Source of the DNA: a virus
Reading direction: 5' to 3' (one strand)
DNA: 33,283 nucleotides
Virus record (IMG/VR): IMGVR_UViG_3300023184_002385
Location: 1 to 33,283 of that record
Shown piece by piece: positions 22,472-29,179 of this stretch. Position 1 is the first letter of the stretch. Each line of letters opens with the position of its first letter. Below the pieces are notes generated by a model. That model ran no database searches. It was not told the DNA's origin and saw only the letters and a list, made by a program, of their open reading frames with translations. A program made the position numbers and the translations under genes.

Positions 22472-23950
22472 TTAGTTGCTACGCAACATGCTGGTGATTA
22501 GGTCTTGGGTTGCTTGAGGCATCCCTGTTCGGTGCGCTACGAGTGCGAACATTGCTTCGGGCGTGTTGTACCGCCCTGTCAATAGTTGAGTGGCTAGCCA
22601 GCCTTCACCACTGCTGAACAAGTCAGGCTGTTCGCAGGCTGACATGAACGCCATGTTCAAGCAAAGCCAAGCAAACATCTTGCGAGGGTTCAAGCAACCC
22701 TCAAGTTGCCTATTCTCAAATGTTCCGTACTTCATCCAAGACGCAATGTTCAAGTTGAAGTAGCGCCCGATTGAGCCAACCTCTCCTCTGTTACATGTTC
22801 CGCCTGAAACATCCTGTCCTTCTCTGCCTGCATTGGTGAACATCCGTTCAGCAAGAAGGCTGGCTTCACTAGCCGAGCGTGAGCGACAGTAGGAGTTGTT
22901 CAAGCGTCCTCGTAAAACAAACGCATCGAACAAAGGCTGAATCATTTGGTGACCCTCAATGATTCGTGCTCGGTCAGAAGGTGTCAAGTGTTCAACGCCA
23001 AAGTGAACATGTCCTCCACAGGCTCCGCTGATTCTTCCACCACCACGCTTGAGCGCAACAAGAACTCTACGAAGTGTGAGGAAGCCTTCATGGAAACGAA
23101 GCACTGGGCTAACAATTTCAGCGCCACGACTAACGCTTCCATCGGGAACCACCTTCCACTGTGAAAAGTTTGCATGGCCATAAGCCGTGTTCGGTAGGAC
23201 TTCAATGTCTGGCATCTGCATGACAAGGTGGTGAGCGGTGTTCACTGACAAGCCGACCAATTCTGTTTCTGTTCCGAAAGAATAATTCCTGCTGTTGAAC
23301 CACATCTGAATGTCGGTCGCTAGCAAGTACGAAGGCAACTCGTTCATGTCTTCGTCAATCTCACGCACTGTCGTTCTGCCAGTAGCACGGATGCTTGCAT
23401 TCTGCTGAGCCACCGAACGGTAAGGAGTGATACCTAGGTTTCGGCAGATGGTCACATACTCGGAGCCGATGCTGTTCGCAGTTGGCAAGTTGTAACTACC
23501 GCTTGTGTGAAGTGCGAAGCAGGCTGCAATGTGTGTGAGTGGGATGTGCAGGTTGTGACGCATGTGGAAGACAAGCGCACGGCGACTGATTGCTCTGACA
23601 GAATCCATCATGTCTGCTTCTGCATTGTCTGTGATGTGTGTGTAGACAGGATGTGCCAGCCCGCTGTCACCACCGAATGTAAATGCGCCGATGTTGTTGT
23701 GGTTCACCAACTCAGATGTGTGTAGGTAGCAGACGACTTGTTCAAAGTCGTTTCTGTTTCCGTAGTTCTGAATCAGACTGAAGTCTGCAAGGTTCGCACT
23801 CTCGGCAAAGAACAAAGCCTTCGGAAGTGTGATGGAGGCGTAGTTGCCTTCGGGAAGTGTTGCTTGCATATTCGCAAGCACTGGTGAAGTGTGACGAAGA
23901 CGGGGACTGAGTCTCCATCCGTGTCCGCTTGTCGGGAAGGTAGTAGGCAT
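22472..23950 (-). CDS. Amidoligase (glutamine synthetase-like fold, Amidoligase_2 type)
   Basis: A 492-residue protein. The C-terminal half carries the family's conserved elements: FGTETELVG (225-233; metal-binding Glu), WKVVPDGSV (265-273), GAEIVSPVL (276-284), SGACGGHVHFGV (308-319), RYFNLNIASW (396-405) and TFENRQLEGCLNP (410-422). Such enzymes use ATP to form amide bonds on carboxyl groups of peptides or proteins. The N-terminal ~215 residues are not recognised; they contain a helical stretch with AISRRALVFHMRHNLHIPL and may choose the substrate. With the amidotransferase downstream, ammonia from glutamine could be the amine donor. Target could be cell wall, a virion protein or a host protein. 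A folded leader and strong terminator lie upstream, so it heads its own transcription unit. Confidence 0.87.
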   Translation of the reverse strand: MPTTFPTSGHGWRLSPRLRHTSPVLANMQATLPEGNYASITLPKALFFAESANLADFSLIQNYGNRNDFEQVVCYLHTSELVNHNNIGAFTFGGDSGLAHPVYTHITDNAEADMMDSVRAISRRALVFHMRHNLHIPLTHIAACFALHTSGSYNLPTANSIGSEYVTICRNLGITPYRSVAQQNASIRATGRTTVREIDEDMNELPSYLLATDIQMWFNSRNYSFGTETELVGLSVNTAHHLVMQMPDIEVLPNTAYGHANFSQWKVVPDGSVSRGAEIVSPVLRFHEGFLTLRRVLVALKRGGGRISGACGGHVHFGVEHLTPSDRARIIEGHQMIQPLFDAFVLRGRLNNSYCRSRSASEASLLAERMFTNAGREGQDVSGGTCNRGEVGSIGRYFNLNIASWMKYGTFENRQLEGCLNPRKMFAWLCLNMAFMSACEQPDLFSSGEGWLATQLLTGRYNTPEAMFALVAHRTGMPQATQDLITSMLRSN

Positions 23951-24105
23951 TTTGGTTTTCCTTTTCTCGGCTCTTGGAAGCCGTGTTGGTTTCGCCCGTT
24001 CTTGGGTTCCCCTAAATAGTAGCAGGTGTGATAATCCCCCTGCATGGCCACCAGCAACCCCAAGAACTGCAAGGGTTCCCGAGGGGTGGTTTTCGGGAAT
24101 CCCCT
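23951..24105 (-). promoter_or_regulatory. Structured leader of the amidoligase operon; candidate cis-regulatory RNA
   Basis: Between the upstream terminator and the amidoligase ATG lie ~155 bases rich in helices. A 9-bp stem pairs 24059-24067 with 23998-24006 (GTTCTTGGG/CCCAAGAAC) and encloses GCAGG/CCTGC. A second helix nearer the terminator pairs TTCCCGA with TCGGGAA. A 5-bp hairpin at 23968-23983 (CGGCT/AGCCG, loop TCCAAG) ends just before the AAAAGGAAAAC ribosome site. The TCCAAG loop could pair with CTTGG upstream. I match it to no known riboswitch. A promoter should lie near the start but I cannot place it. Confidence 0.5.
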
Positions 24106-24142
24106 AAAAAGGGCAGGGGCGGATGTCCAAGCCCGCCCCTGC
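24106..24142 (-). terminator. Strong intrinsic terminator ending the early recombination operon
   Basis: On the minus strand a perfect 10-bp GC-rich stem (GCAGGGGCGG/CCGCCCCTGC) with a 10-base loop is followed by CCTTTTT. It lies 53 bases after the stop of the gene at 24195. A second, 8-bp inverted repeat (CAAGTAGC/GCTACTTG, 24145-24176) sits directly before it. Confidence 0.85.
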
Positions 24143-24194
24143 GTCAAGTAGCAAGAAAGGAAAGAATCGCTACTTGAAAATATGTATCTGAGTT

Positions 24195-24425
24195 TTAATC
24201 AGTAACTATCTGCTGAACAGTTACCCATCCGGTTGCATCAAGTTGATAAAGAAATTCTATGTCGGTCTTCGTTACATCGTGAACGATACCAGCCCGACTA
24301 GCGAGTGTGTTACGCAACTCCCCAATGGTGTCAGGATTCCACCCACTAAGAAGTTTGGTTAGAACATGGGTTGCTGATGTCCCAATAATTTCTGAACCAT
24401 CAGGGAATAACAATACGACTGTCAT
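24195..24425 (-). CDS. Small protein, unknown
   Basis: A 76-residue protein beginning MTVVLLFPDGSEIIGTSATH, with a helical middle (DTIGELRNTLASRAGI) and the end QLDATGWVTVQQI. No family recognised. Its ATG overlaps the stop of the XRE-type regulator as ATGA, so the two are co-translated. It is the last gene before the terminator at 24106-24142. Confidence 0.7.
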   Translation of the reverse strand: MTVVLLFPDGSEIIGTSATHVLTKLLSGWNPDTIGELRNTLASRAGIVHDVTKTDIEFLYQLDATGWVTVQQIVTD

Positions 24426-24691
24426 GCTTCAGTATTCGGGTGGCTGCTGTGATGGGGATATGCAATCAGCGACAACATCCCACCTTCTTCATAATCCAAT
24501 GCCTTCTCAACGGCAACGACATCTTCAATTGACATCGTGATGCGTCCTGATTCCCAAGACGAGACTAAAGGCTGCGATACCCCTAGTTGCTTAGCAAGTT
24601 CAGACTGGCTCATCTTCTTATTGGTTCTTTCCCGCTTTAGCACTTGTGCGCCATGAAGTCGGGTTTGGCTGGAAGTTTTACGGAAACTCAT
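24422..24691 (-). CDS. XRE/Cro-C1-type helix-turn-helix regulator
   Basis: An 89-residue protein with one HTH domain: VLKRERTNKKMSQSELAKQL, GVSQPLVSSWESGR and ITMSIEDVVAVEKAL. This is a clear HTH_3 domain with little else. It lies in the early operon. A TTGCAG-17-TAAGAT match could form a promoter right before the ATG (24698-24726), which would give an almost leaderless transcript, something common in actinobacteria; this is weak evidence. The protein could repress early genes or control timing. No integrase is present, so it does not by itself show lysogeny. Confidence 0.88.
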   Translation of the reverse strand: MSFRKTSSQTRLHGAQVLKRERTNKKMSQSELAKQLGVSQPLVSSWESGRITMSIEDVVAVEKALDYEEGGMLSLIAYPHHSSHPNTEA

Positions 24692-24700
24692 GCTTTTATC

Positions 24701-24871
24701 TTATTCCTTTTTATTCGGTTCTGCAATAATTGTTTGGTATTTGAATTCTCGGAGCCGACCTGCATCTGGTCTTGGGCATATGTGGGTTGGGGAAGCCGAG
24801 AGATAAACGAATGTGATAAGAACCTGTGGGCATCTGTGGCACCGCCATTCGGTAACAGCCTTTGCCGTCAC
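24701..24871 (-). CDS. Small Cys-containing protein, possible zinc finger
   Basis: A 56-residue frame starting at a GTG (24869-24871) that overlaps the upstream stop as GTGA. The product has WRCHRCPQV followed 15 residues later by HICPRP, so Cys11, Cys14, His30 and Cys32 could bind zinc. The tail is basic and acidic mixed (AEPNKKE). A second frame over the same bases (ATG start, 45 codons) is less convincing because it lacks the coupled overlap and any motif. Confidence 0.5.
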   Translation of the reverse strand: MTAKAVTEWRCHRCPQVLITFVYLSASPTHICPRPDAGRLREFKYQTIIAEPNKKE

Positions 24872-25005
24872 TTCTTCTTCGCTTTCCTTTCTAAGTAATC
24901 AGCGGTAAAGATGAAGCCGAACAATCCGCCACATGCCATTCCGAATAAGCAGTAGGCGAGGTCACGCCATTCTTGTCCTAGGTGAATTGTTACTTCTGCA
25001 ATCAT
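24868..25005 (-). CDS. Small membrane protein
   Basis: A 45-residue frame from the ATG at 25003-25005, preceded by AAAAGGAAAGACA, to the TGA at 24868-24870. The first part is soluble (MIAEVTIHLGQEWRD), then LAYCLFGMACGGLFGFIFTA forms one membrane segment, with a basic end (ERKAKKK). It follows the secreted Rpf-like gene by 11 bases. Function unknown. Confidence 0.72.
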   Translation of the reverse strand: MIAEVTIHLGQEWRDLAYCLFGMACGGLFGFIFTADYLERKAKKK

Positions 25006-25016
25006 TGTCTTTCCTT

Positions 25017-25469
25017 TTATTTGTTACACCTGTTATGCCAACGCCTAACAAGTGGTTTATTACTTTTGCAAATCATAGCCTTCAATACCGCATTGTTCTT
25101 GACACAGCCCCAACCAAATACTCCTACCGGATAAACATATTCCCCATTAGGTTCAGTATGTCCCTTGAATGCAATCGCATCAGCAACCTGAACTTGCTGC
25201 ATCGCTGTCTTGCCTTTAGCACTAGACGAGTTAGACCAGCGTTGCCATGTTCCTCTATAGATACCAAGCCCACCCGTATAAGAACGAGTTGAATGCTTCC
25301 AGTTACCGCCAGTTTCACATCGGGCGAGCCTGTCGTACCAATCGTCAACCATTACGCCCTTGTATTTACTGTGTGTATCTGATGCGTGGCTAACGCTAGG
25401 AGTAAAGAGCAACAGTGAGACTGTTGTTATCAAGACCATCAAGATAATTGGTGTTGGTTTTGTTTGCAT
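25017..25469 (-). CDS. Secreted Rpf-like transglycosylase (lysozyme-type fold)
   Basis: A 150-residue protein with a signal peptide (basic MQTKPTP, hydrophobic IILMVLITTVSLLLF, cleavage near SHAS). The mature part matches the resuscitation-promoting factor domain: WYDRLARCETGGNWKHS, then GGLGIYRGTWQRW and PVGVFGWGC. Glu52 is the expected catalytic acid, and Cys51 and Cys122 can form the family disulfide. It should cut glycan strands of actinobacterial cell wall. It is encoded in the early region and is separate from the lysis cassette, so it may act on the wall of the infected cell (growth, remodelling, resuscitation) as much as on lysis. Start overlaps the upstream stop by one base. Confidence 0.88.
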   Translation of the reverse strand: MQTKPTPIILMVLITTVSLLLFTPSVSHASDTHSKYKGVMVDDWYDRLARCETGGNWKHSTRSYTGGLGIYRGTWQRWSNSSSAKGKTAMQQVQVADAIAFKGHTEPNGEYVYPVGVFGWGCVKNNAVLKAMICKSNKPLVRRWHNRCNK

Positions 25470-26104
25470 TATGTTGCCTCCTGTATAGGCGCACTATCCG
25501 CATTGGGATGTGGGATGTCTAACTGTTCGGGTTTCGCTACTGAAAGGAAACCTTCTTCAATTAGTCGGAAATGTATATCGTCCTCGTATTCCTGTATTAC
25601 ACGAGAGTATGACCAGTTTAGCCTTGCGAAGACGATGCCCTTGGTTTTCCACTGTTCTTTCCAACTTTCTCTAATCGGGGAGTTATTGGTTTTAGTTTTA
25701 TTGGTTCTAGTTAGTTCGCCACCCGTGAAGCCACCTGTACCACCAGCCTTGATACGGGGTGGTACCACTTTTGAAGCCACCCCCTTTGGGAATGAGCGAA
25801 CGATATATAAGTTGGATGTATAGTCTCCCGATTCGCTTTTGCGATGAGTGATTTCTATAGCCCCATGTTCGGACAGTTCTTTGATGGCTCTGTCAAGAGT
25901 TGAAATAGAAACCCTTGCTCGCATAGCCAACAGCCTGCGTGAAGGGAAGCATTCGCCTGTGGTGTTGTCAGCAAATCTGCGTAAGCAACAGTAAACACGA
26001 ATCGCATTAGACGAAACAGGTAAAGCTAAAACCCACTCGGGAATGATTGCAAAGTAAAAATCTGCAGATACGGGAATCGTATTGTCGTCAGGTGTATCGT
26101 TCAT
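25469..26104 (-). CDS. Winged-helix DNA-binding protein, possible replication initiator
   Basis: From the ATG at 26102-26104 (MNDTPDD) the product is 211 residues; a GTG at 26156-26158 would add 18 codons but would run through a strong hairpin. The N-terminal half is a helix-turn-helix_36-type winged helix: PVSSNAIRVYCCLRRFAD, GECFPSRRLLAMRARVS, STLDRAIKELSEHGAI. This type is frequent in phage and plasmid replication proteins. A Gly/Thr linker follows, then a C-terminal segment with ESWKEQWKTKGIVFARLNWS. As no polymerase, helicase or primase is in the window, this is the best candidate for an origin-binding protein, but a regulator is also possible. Confidence 0.75.
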   Translation of the reverse strand: MNDTPDDNTIPVSADFYFAIIPEWVLALPVSSNAIRVYCCLRRFADNTTGECFPSRRLLAMRARVSISTLDRAIKELSEHGAIEITHRKSESGDYTSNLYIVRSFPKGVASKVVPPRIKAGGTGGFTGGELTRTNKTKTNNSPIRESWKEQWKTKGIVFARLNWSYSRVIQEYEDDIHFRLIEEGFLSVAKPEQLDIPHPNADSAPIQEAT

Positions 26105-26130
26105 ATGCCAACCCCAATTGGCTTCGTGGG

Positions 26131-26153
26131 GGGGAGTCTGTCGGGGACTCCCC
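26131..26153 (-). other. Perfect hairpin before the winged-helix gene
   Basis: GGGGAGTC/GACTCCCC, an 8-bp stem with a 7-base loop, lies 27 bases before the preferred start at 26104 and 11 bases after the preceding stop. No U-tract follows. It may be an operator for the winged-helix protein or an RNA element that limits its translation. Confidence 0.6.
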
Positions 26154-26163
26154 TTCACCCTTT

Positions 26164-26592
26164 CTATAAGTCGTTAAGTAATGCCATGAAGTTTTGGAAC
26201 TCTGACAGTCGCATGATAACTAGACCGTCACTTGTTCCTTCGGGCATCGCAACCATAGCAAAGGGACGGATGTCTCCGAGCGCAGAGCCTTGTTTACTTT
26301 GCTGTTCTGCCATGAGGAATCTTGTGTAAATAGGCTGCACTTGCTTACCTGCTTTAACTTCTACACGAATCGGCCCTCCCCATACTTCTTCATGTCGTGA
26401 GTTTGCTCCGCCAAGACCAAGTACCTTGCGAGCATGACGAGCCTTACTGTCTCCCTTTGCCCTGTTGCGCTTGCCCATGCACTGTTTGCACTTGCAGTCC
26501 TTGACATGGTCTACAGGTCGCTTCCTTAATGTTCCGAATAACTCGCATCCGCAAGCGCAGTAACCTTTTCGCTTCTGTTCAATCTCCTGCAT
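26164..26592 (-). CDS. Possible PD-(D/E)XK-type nuclease with N-terminal zinc cluster
   Basis: A 142-residue protein. The N-terminus has CACGC and then CKCKQC, a four- or five-Cys zinc site with VDHVKDC between. The C-terminal part reads HEEVWGGPIRVEVKAGKQVQ, with the Glu-x-Lys (EVK) of a PD-(D/E)XK nuclease core, followed by YTRFLMAEQQSK and RPFAMVAMPEGTSDGLVIM. This pattern recalls Holliday junction resolvase and VRR-type nucleases. It lies among recombination genes (ERF, exonuclease), which fits a junction or branch nuclease. The family call is tentative. Confidence 0.55.
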   Translation of the reverse strand: MQEIEQKRKGYCACGCELFGTLRKRPVDHVKDCKCKQCMGKRNRAKGDSKARHARKVLGLGGANSRHEEVWGGPIRVEVKAGKQVQPIYTRFLMAEQQSKQGSALGDIRPFAMVAMPEGTSDGLVIMRLSEFQNFMALLNDL

Positions 26593-27070
26593 TGCGTAAC
26601 TTCTCTATTACCTCTTGCTGTTTTTCCGCAAGGGCTTTCCAGATGTCACGCTCGATACGCATAGTCTCTAGTTGTTCTTTAAGTAGTTCGTTTTCTTCTG
26701 CTCGTAGCACACCAATAGTTTTAGCAGGCTCATCAAACCTTTCCTCAACCGAGTAATTAGACTGGTATTTCAAATGCACATAAGGGTGGCACTTATCTCG
26801 CTGCTGTCTTAGTGAAAAGATTTCTCCATTGCTGTGCATCTTTGACAAAGCCCCTGAAATCTGACCGTGATGCAACCCTAAGATTTCACCCAACTCTCTC
26901 CATGTTCCGCCTTGCTCTCCGCACAGGTCTAGATATTTGATTATCTTTTTATGTCGCTGGTTCTTTACGCCGTTCTTGGATTCACGGATAGCCCTCTCAC
27001 GAGATGCTGGTCTGTCTACGAATCCATCGGTGTCATCAAACCAGTTGAATAGTGGTTCCTCGTTACTCAT
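26579..27070 (-). CDS. Winged-helix protein with C-terminal coiled coil
   Basis: A 163-residue protein. Residues 38-100 form a winged helix-turn-helix: QRHKKIIKYLDLCGEQGGTW, RELGEILGLHHGQISGALSK, MHSNGEIF. The C-terminal ~45 residues (AEENELLKEQLETMRIERDI, EKQQEVIEKLR) are a clear coiled coil, so it is probably a dimer. This MarR/DnaD-like type of module appears near phage recombination genes. It could be a regulator or a replication accessory protein. It overlaps both neighbours by a few bases. Confidence 0.78.
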   Translation of the reverse strand: MSNEEPLFNWFDDTDGFVDRPASRERAIRESKNGVKNQRHKKIIKYLDLCGEQGGTWRELGEILGLHHGQISGALSKMHSNGEIFSLRQQRDKCHPYVHLKYQSNYSVEERFDEPAKTIGVLRAEENELLKEQLETMRIERDIWKALAEKQQEVIEKLRNAGD

Positions 27071-27278
27071 CGTTTCCTTTTGCTAGTGGGTCAAATAACT
27101 CTTTACCTTTTTTAGCCACGACATCTGTTAGTTCTGTCATTTGCTGGTGGAAGAACAGTATGTATTCAATCAGTTTCCCATTAACCATCATTTGGTGGTC
27201 AATCGTTTTGATTGAATCAACAAGACTCTCCGTAAGTGCGTCATTGATTTCTTCGTAGGCTTTCTTTCCTAGTGTCAT
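27063..27278 (-). CDS. Small helical protein, unknown
   Basis: The start at the ATG at 27276-27278 (MTLGKKAYEE) is chosen because AAAGGAAACAAC precedes it; 14 codons further upstream are open but overlap the ERF gene. The 71-residue product is wholly helical (EEINDALTESLVDSIKTIDH, LTDVVAKKGKELFDPLAKG). No family recognised. Its place between the ERF and winged-helix genes suggests a recombination or replication accessory role. Confidence 0.7.
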   Translation of the reverse strand: MTLGKKAYEEINDALTESLVDSIKTIDHQMMVNGKLIEYILFFHQQMTELTDVVAKKGKELFDPLAKGNDE

Positions 27279-27288
27279 GTTGTTTCCT

Positions 27289-28089
27289 TTACTTGTGAAC
27301 AATCCGAGGTCGGCTGTCATCCCCGAACTCTATTGAGGCTGTCTCTTTACTGAGGGCTAGTAGGTCTGCGATAAACGCTGACGCTTCAGCCGAGTTCATT
27401 GCATCAGGTTTTTTCCCTGCGATATCCACGATGTCGTCAATACTTAATTCAGCCTTGGCTGACAACTTAGTAATAAAACTCTTTTGCGAATCACTAATCG
27501 GGTTCTTGTCTGATGCTTGTGGCTTTTCTTTAGCAGGCACTTTCGCTGGTGGCATCTTTGCCTGCATCGGTGACTCCGTATCGGGGGTCTGCCATTGTGG
27601 TGCAGGTTTCCCCGTGCTATTGACCACTACAAGAGGCGAAGTCTTTGTCTGTGGTTTAGGTGCCCCATCGCTCCGAACATAAGTATCCGCATCAGGGTCG
27701 GCTTCGTCTGTCGGCAAGCACAATGTCTGCAGTAACGCTGTACGGAACGCCACACTCATCGCTTTCGCTGTTGCTTTGTCTCCACTATCCATGCTCTCGG
27801 CTACAACAGTGCTGGCAATGTTGCTTCCGTCTTGTGCGTAGAAGGTGTAAGTGACATTCACTCGGACATAACCCATGCGTGTTCGGTTCTGCCCAATCTC
27901 TATTGTTTCGGCTTCGCTCGCATTGACTGTCGGTACTACCACTACTCCGTGTTTCCGTAACGCTGGCGATACGGCATTGACCACATTGTCAATCCCACGA
28001 AAGTTAAACGCTTGGTGAGTGTTGCGCTGTGTCTTTGCTACAGCACCAACCTCTCCCATTACGAGTGTTAATTGTTTAATAATTTCCAT
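27289..28089 (-). CDS. erf: ERF-family single-strand annealing protein
   Basis: A 266-residue protein. The N-terminal ~140 residues have the ERF pattern: QRNTHQAFNFRGIDNVVNAV, SPALRKHGVVVVPTV, GYVRVNVTYTFYAQDG, and ESMDSGDKATAKAMSVAFRT with ALLQTLCLPT. A Pro/Lys-rich linker (about residues 150-200) leads to a small C-terminal helical domain (FITKLSAKAELSIDDIVDIA). ERF proteins anneal complementary single strands and support phage recombination and genome circularisation. The YqaJ-type exonuclease is the next gene upstream, the usual exonuclease/annealase pair. Good ribosome site AAAAAGGAAACACCA. Confidence 0.92.
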   Translation of the reverse strand: MEIIKQLTLVMGEVGAVAKTQRNTHQAFNFRGIDNVVNAVSPALRKHGVVVVPTVNASEAETIEIGQNRTRMGYVRVNVTYTFYAQDGSNIASTVVAESMDSGDKATAKAMSVAFRTALLQTLCLPTDEADPDADTYVRSDGAPKPQTKTSPLVVVNSTGKPAPQWQTPDTESPMQAKMPPAKVPAKEKPQASDKNPISDSQKSFITKLSAKAELSIDDIVDIAGKKPDAMNSAEASAFIADLLALSKETASIEFGDDSRPRIVHK

Positions 28090-28102
28090 TGGTGTTTCCT
28101 TT

Positions 28103-29053
28103 TTATTTGAATCTCAAGACACGGAACGCCGTGTCAGGTTTACGGTACTGGCTAGCCAGTGCTGATATTTCGGGGTTGTGATTGAGCAGGCGGTCTACAT
28201 CAATACTTCCTTTTCTTGTCTGTCGTTTATACGAAATAATTGCTTGCCCATTGAATGTTCCCACTTGCACATCTTTCAAGATGCGTGTCACTCGGTCACG
28301 AGCGCTTGACTCTGCATCCTTCAACATATCCATTTGGTCTTTCCATGCTCGCCACTCGTCAATTGCTGTCATTTCTTCATGCGTCAATTCCCGTTCGCCT
28401 TCGGGCTTGGGGTACAGCAGGTCTACTTGCTTAGATGTCAGGCCATCAGTGAGTTGGTCAAAGATGCTGCCGTCATCAATCTTGGAACCAATCAACTCAG
28501 CCTGTTCTCTCATCTCCTCAATAGCGAAGTGGTCTGCTTCAACTACCCAAAAGCCGAGACGCATGTATTTGTCAAGGGCTACAACAACTGACTCGTTACA
28601 ACCGACTGCATCCATCTGCGCTTGCACTTGCCAAAAGTAAGTAATCGGTAAAGTGTCAGACAGCGCATACGCCGTTGTGGTCTTTGCTTCCACTGTTCGG
28701 GTGGCTTTACCCGACTCATCAAATTGAATGCCGTCTAGAGTCGCCACAATCCTGTCTCGCTGGTACATGTCGGTAGGCAACACGACTTCTCCGTAGTGAC
28801 GGCGAGCGAACTCAATCAACGCTGGCTCAAGAATGTGACCTCGCAGTGTTGCATCGTTACTTGATGACGAGAACTCCGGATTAACTTTCTTTATTACTAG
28901 GTCTGTTAGGTTGTCCCAAGGGGACACGCCCATCAACGCTGGTATTTCGGATGCACCGAATACTGTGCCACCGTTCTGCGTACGCCTTTGCTCTAACCAT
29001 TCTTGCGAGCCGTACAGCGCCTTCGTAAATGTCCGTCTTTTATCTGTATCCAT
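28103..29053 (-). CDS. YqaJ-type recombination exonuclease (lambda exo-like)
   Basis: From the ATG at 29051-29053 (MDTDKRRTF), preceded by GAAAGGAACAAC, the product is 316 residues; 25 further codons upstream are open but have no ribosome site. Family features: YGSQEWLEQRR, GASEIPALMGVSPWDNLTDL, RGHILEPALIEFARR, ATLDGIQFDE, VEAKTTTAY (the Glu-x-Lys of the PD-(D/E)XK core) and YFWQVQAQMDAVG. It resects DNA ends to give the single strands that the ERF protein anneals. A helical C-terminal region with a conserved VGTFNGQAIISYKRQTRKGS segment is also typical. First gene after the terminator at 29142-29167, so a promoter should lie in 29054-29141. Confidence 0.92.
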   Translation of the reverse strand: MDTDKRRTFTKALYGSQEWLEQRRTQNGGTVFGASEIPALMGVSPWDNLTDLVIKKVNPEFSSSSNDATLRGHILEPALIEFARRHYGEVVLPTDMYQRDRIVATLDGIQFDESGKATRTVEAKTTTAYALSDTLPITYFWQVQAQMDAVGCNESVVVALDKYMRLGFWVVEADHFAIEEMREQAELIGSKIDDGSIFDQLTDGLTSKQVDLLYPKPEGERELTHEEMTAIDEWRAWKDQMDMLKDAESSARDRVTRILKDVQVGTFNGQAIISYKRQTRKGSIDVDRLLNHNPEISALASQYRKPDTAFRVLRFK

Positions 29054-29141
29054 GTTGTTCCTTTCAGAAACTTTATTTGTTGGTGTAATGATAACGAAAC
29101 CCTGTGTCACCGTTATGGCAAACATCAAAAGTTTTACTCAT

Positions 29142-29167
29142 AAGAAAAACCCCTACCGAAGTAGGGG
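29142..29167 (-). terminator. Intrinsic terminator with UUCG tetraloop
   Basis: On the minus strand CCCCTAC-TTCG-GTAGGGG is followed directly by TTTTTCTT. The stem is perfect and the loop is the very stable UUCG type. It starts 13 bases after the stop of the gene at 29180-29671. Confidence 0.92.
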
Positions 29168-29179
29168 CTTCTTATTTGT

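Noticed and set aside
23773-24147. Minus-strand frame of 124 codons overlapping the amidoligase start and its leader
   Set aside because: It runs through the terminator and folded leader and then overlaps the amidoligase in another frame; the product looks unlike a folded protein.
24422-24691. XRE-type regulator as proof of a temperate phage
   Set aside because: A single small HTH gene in an early operon, with no integrase or divergent repressor/cro arrangement, is not enough.
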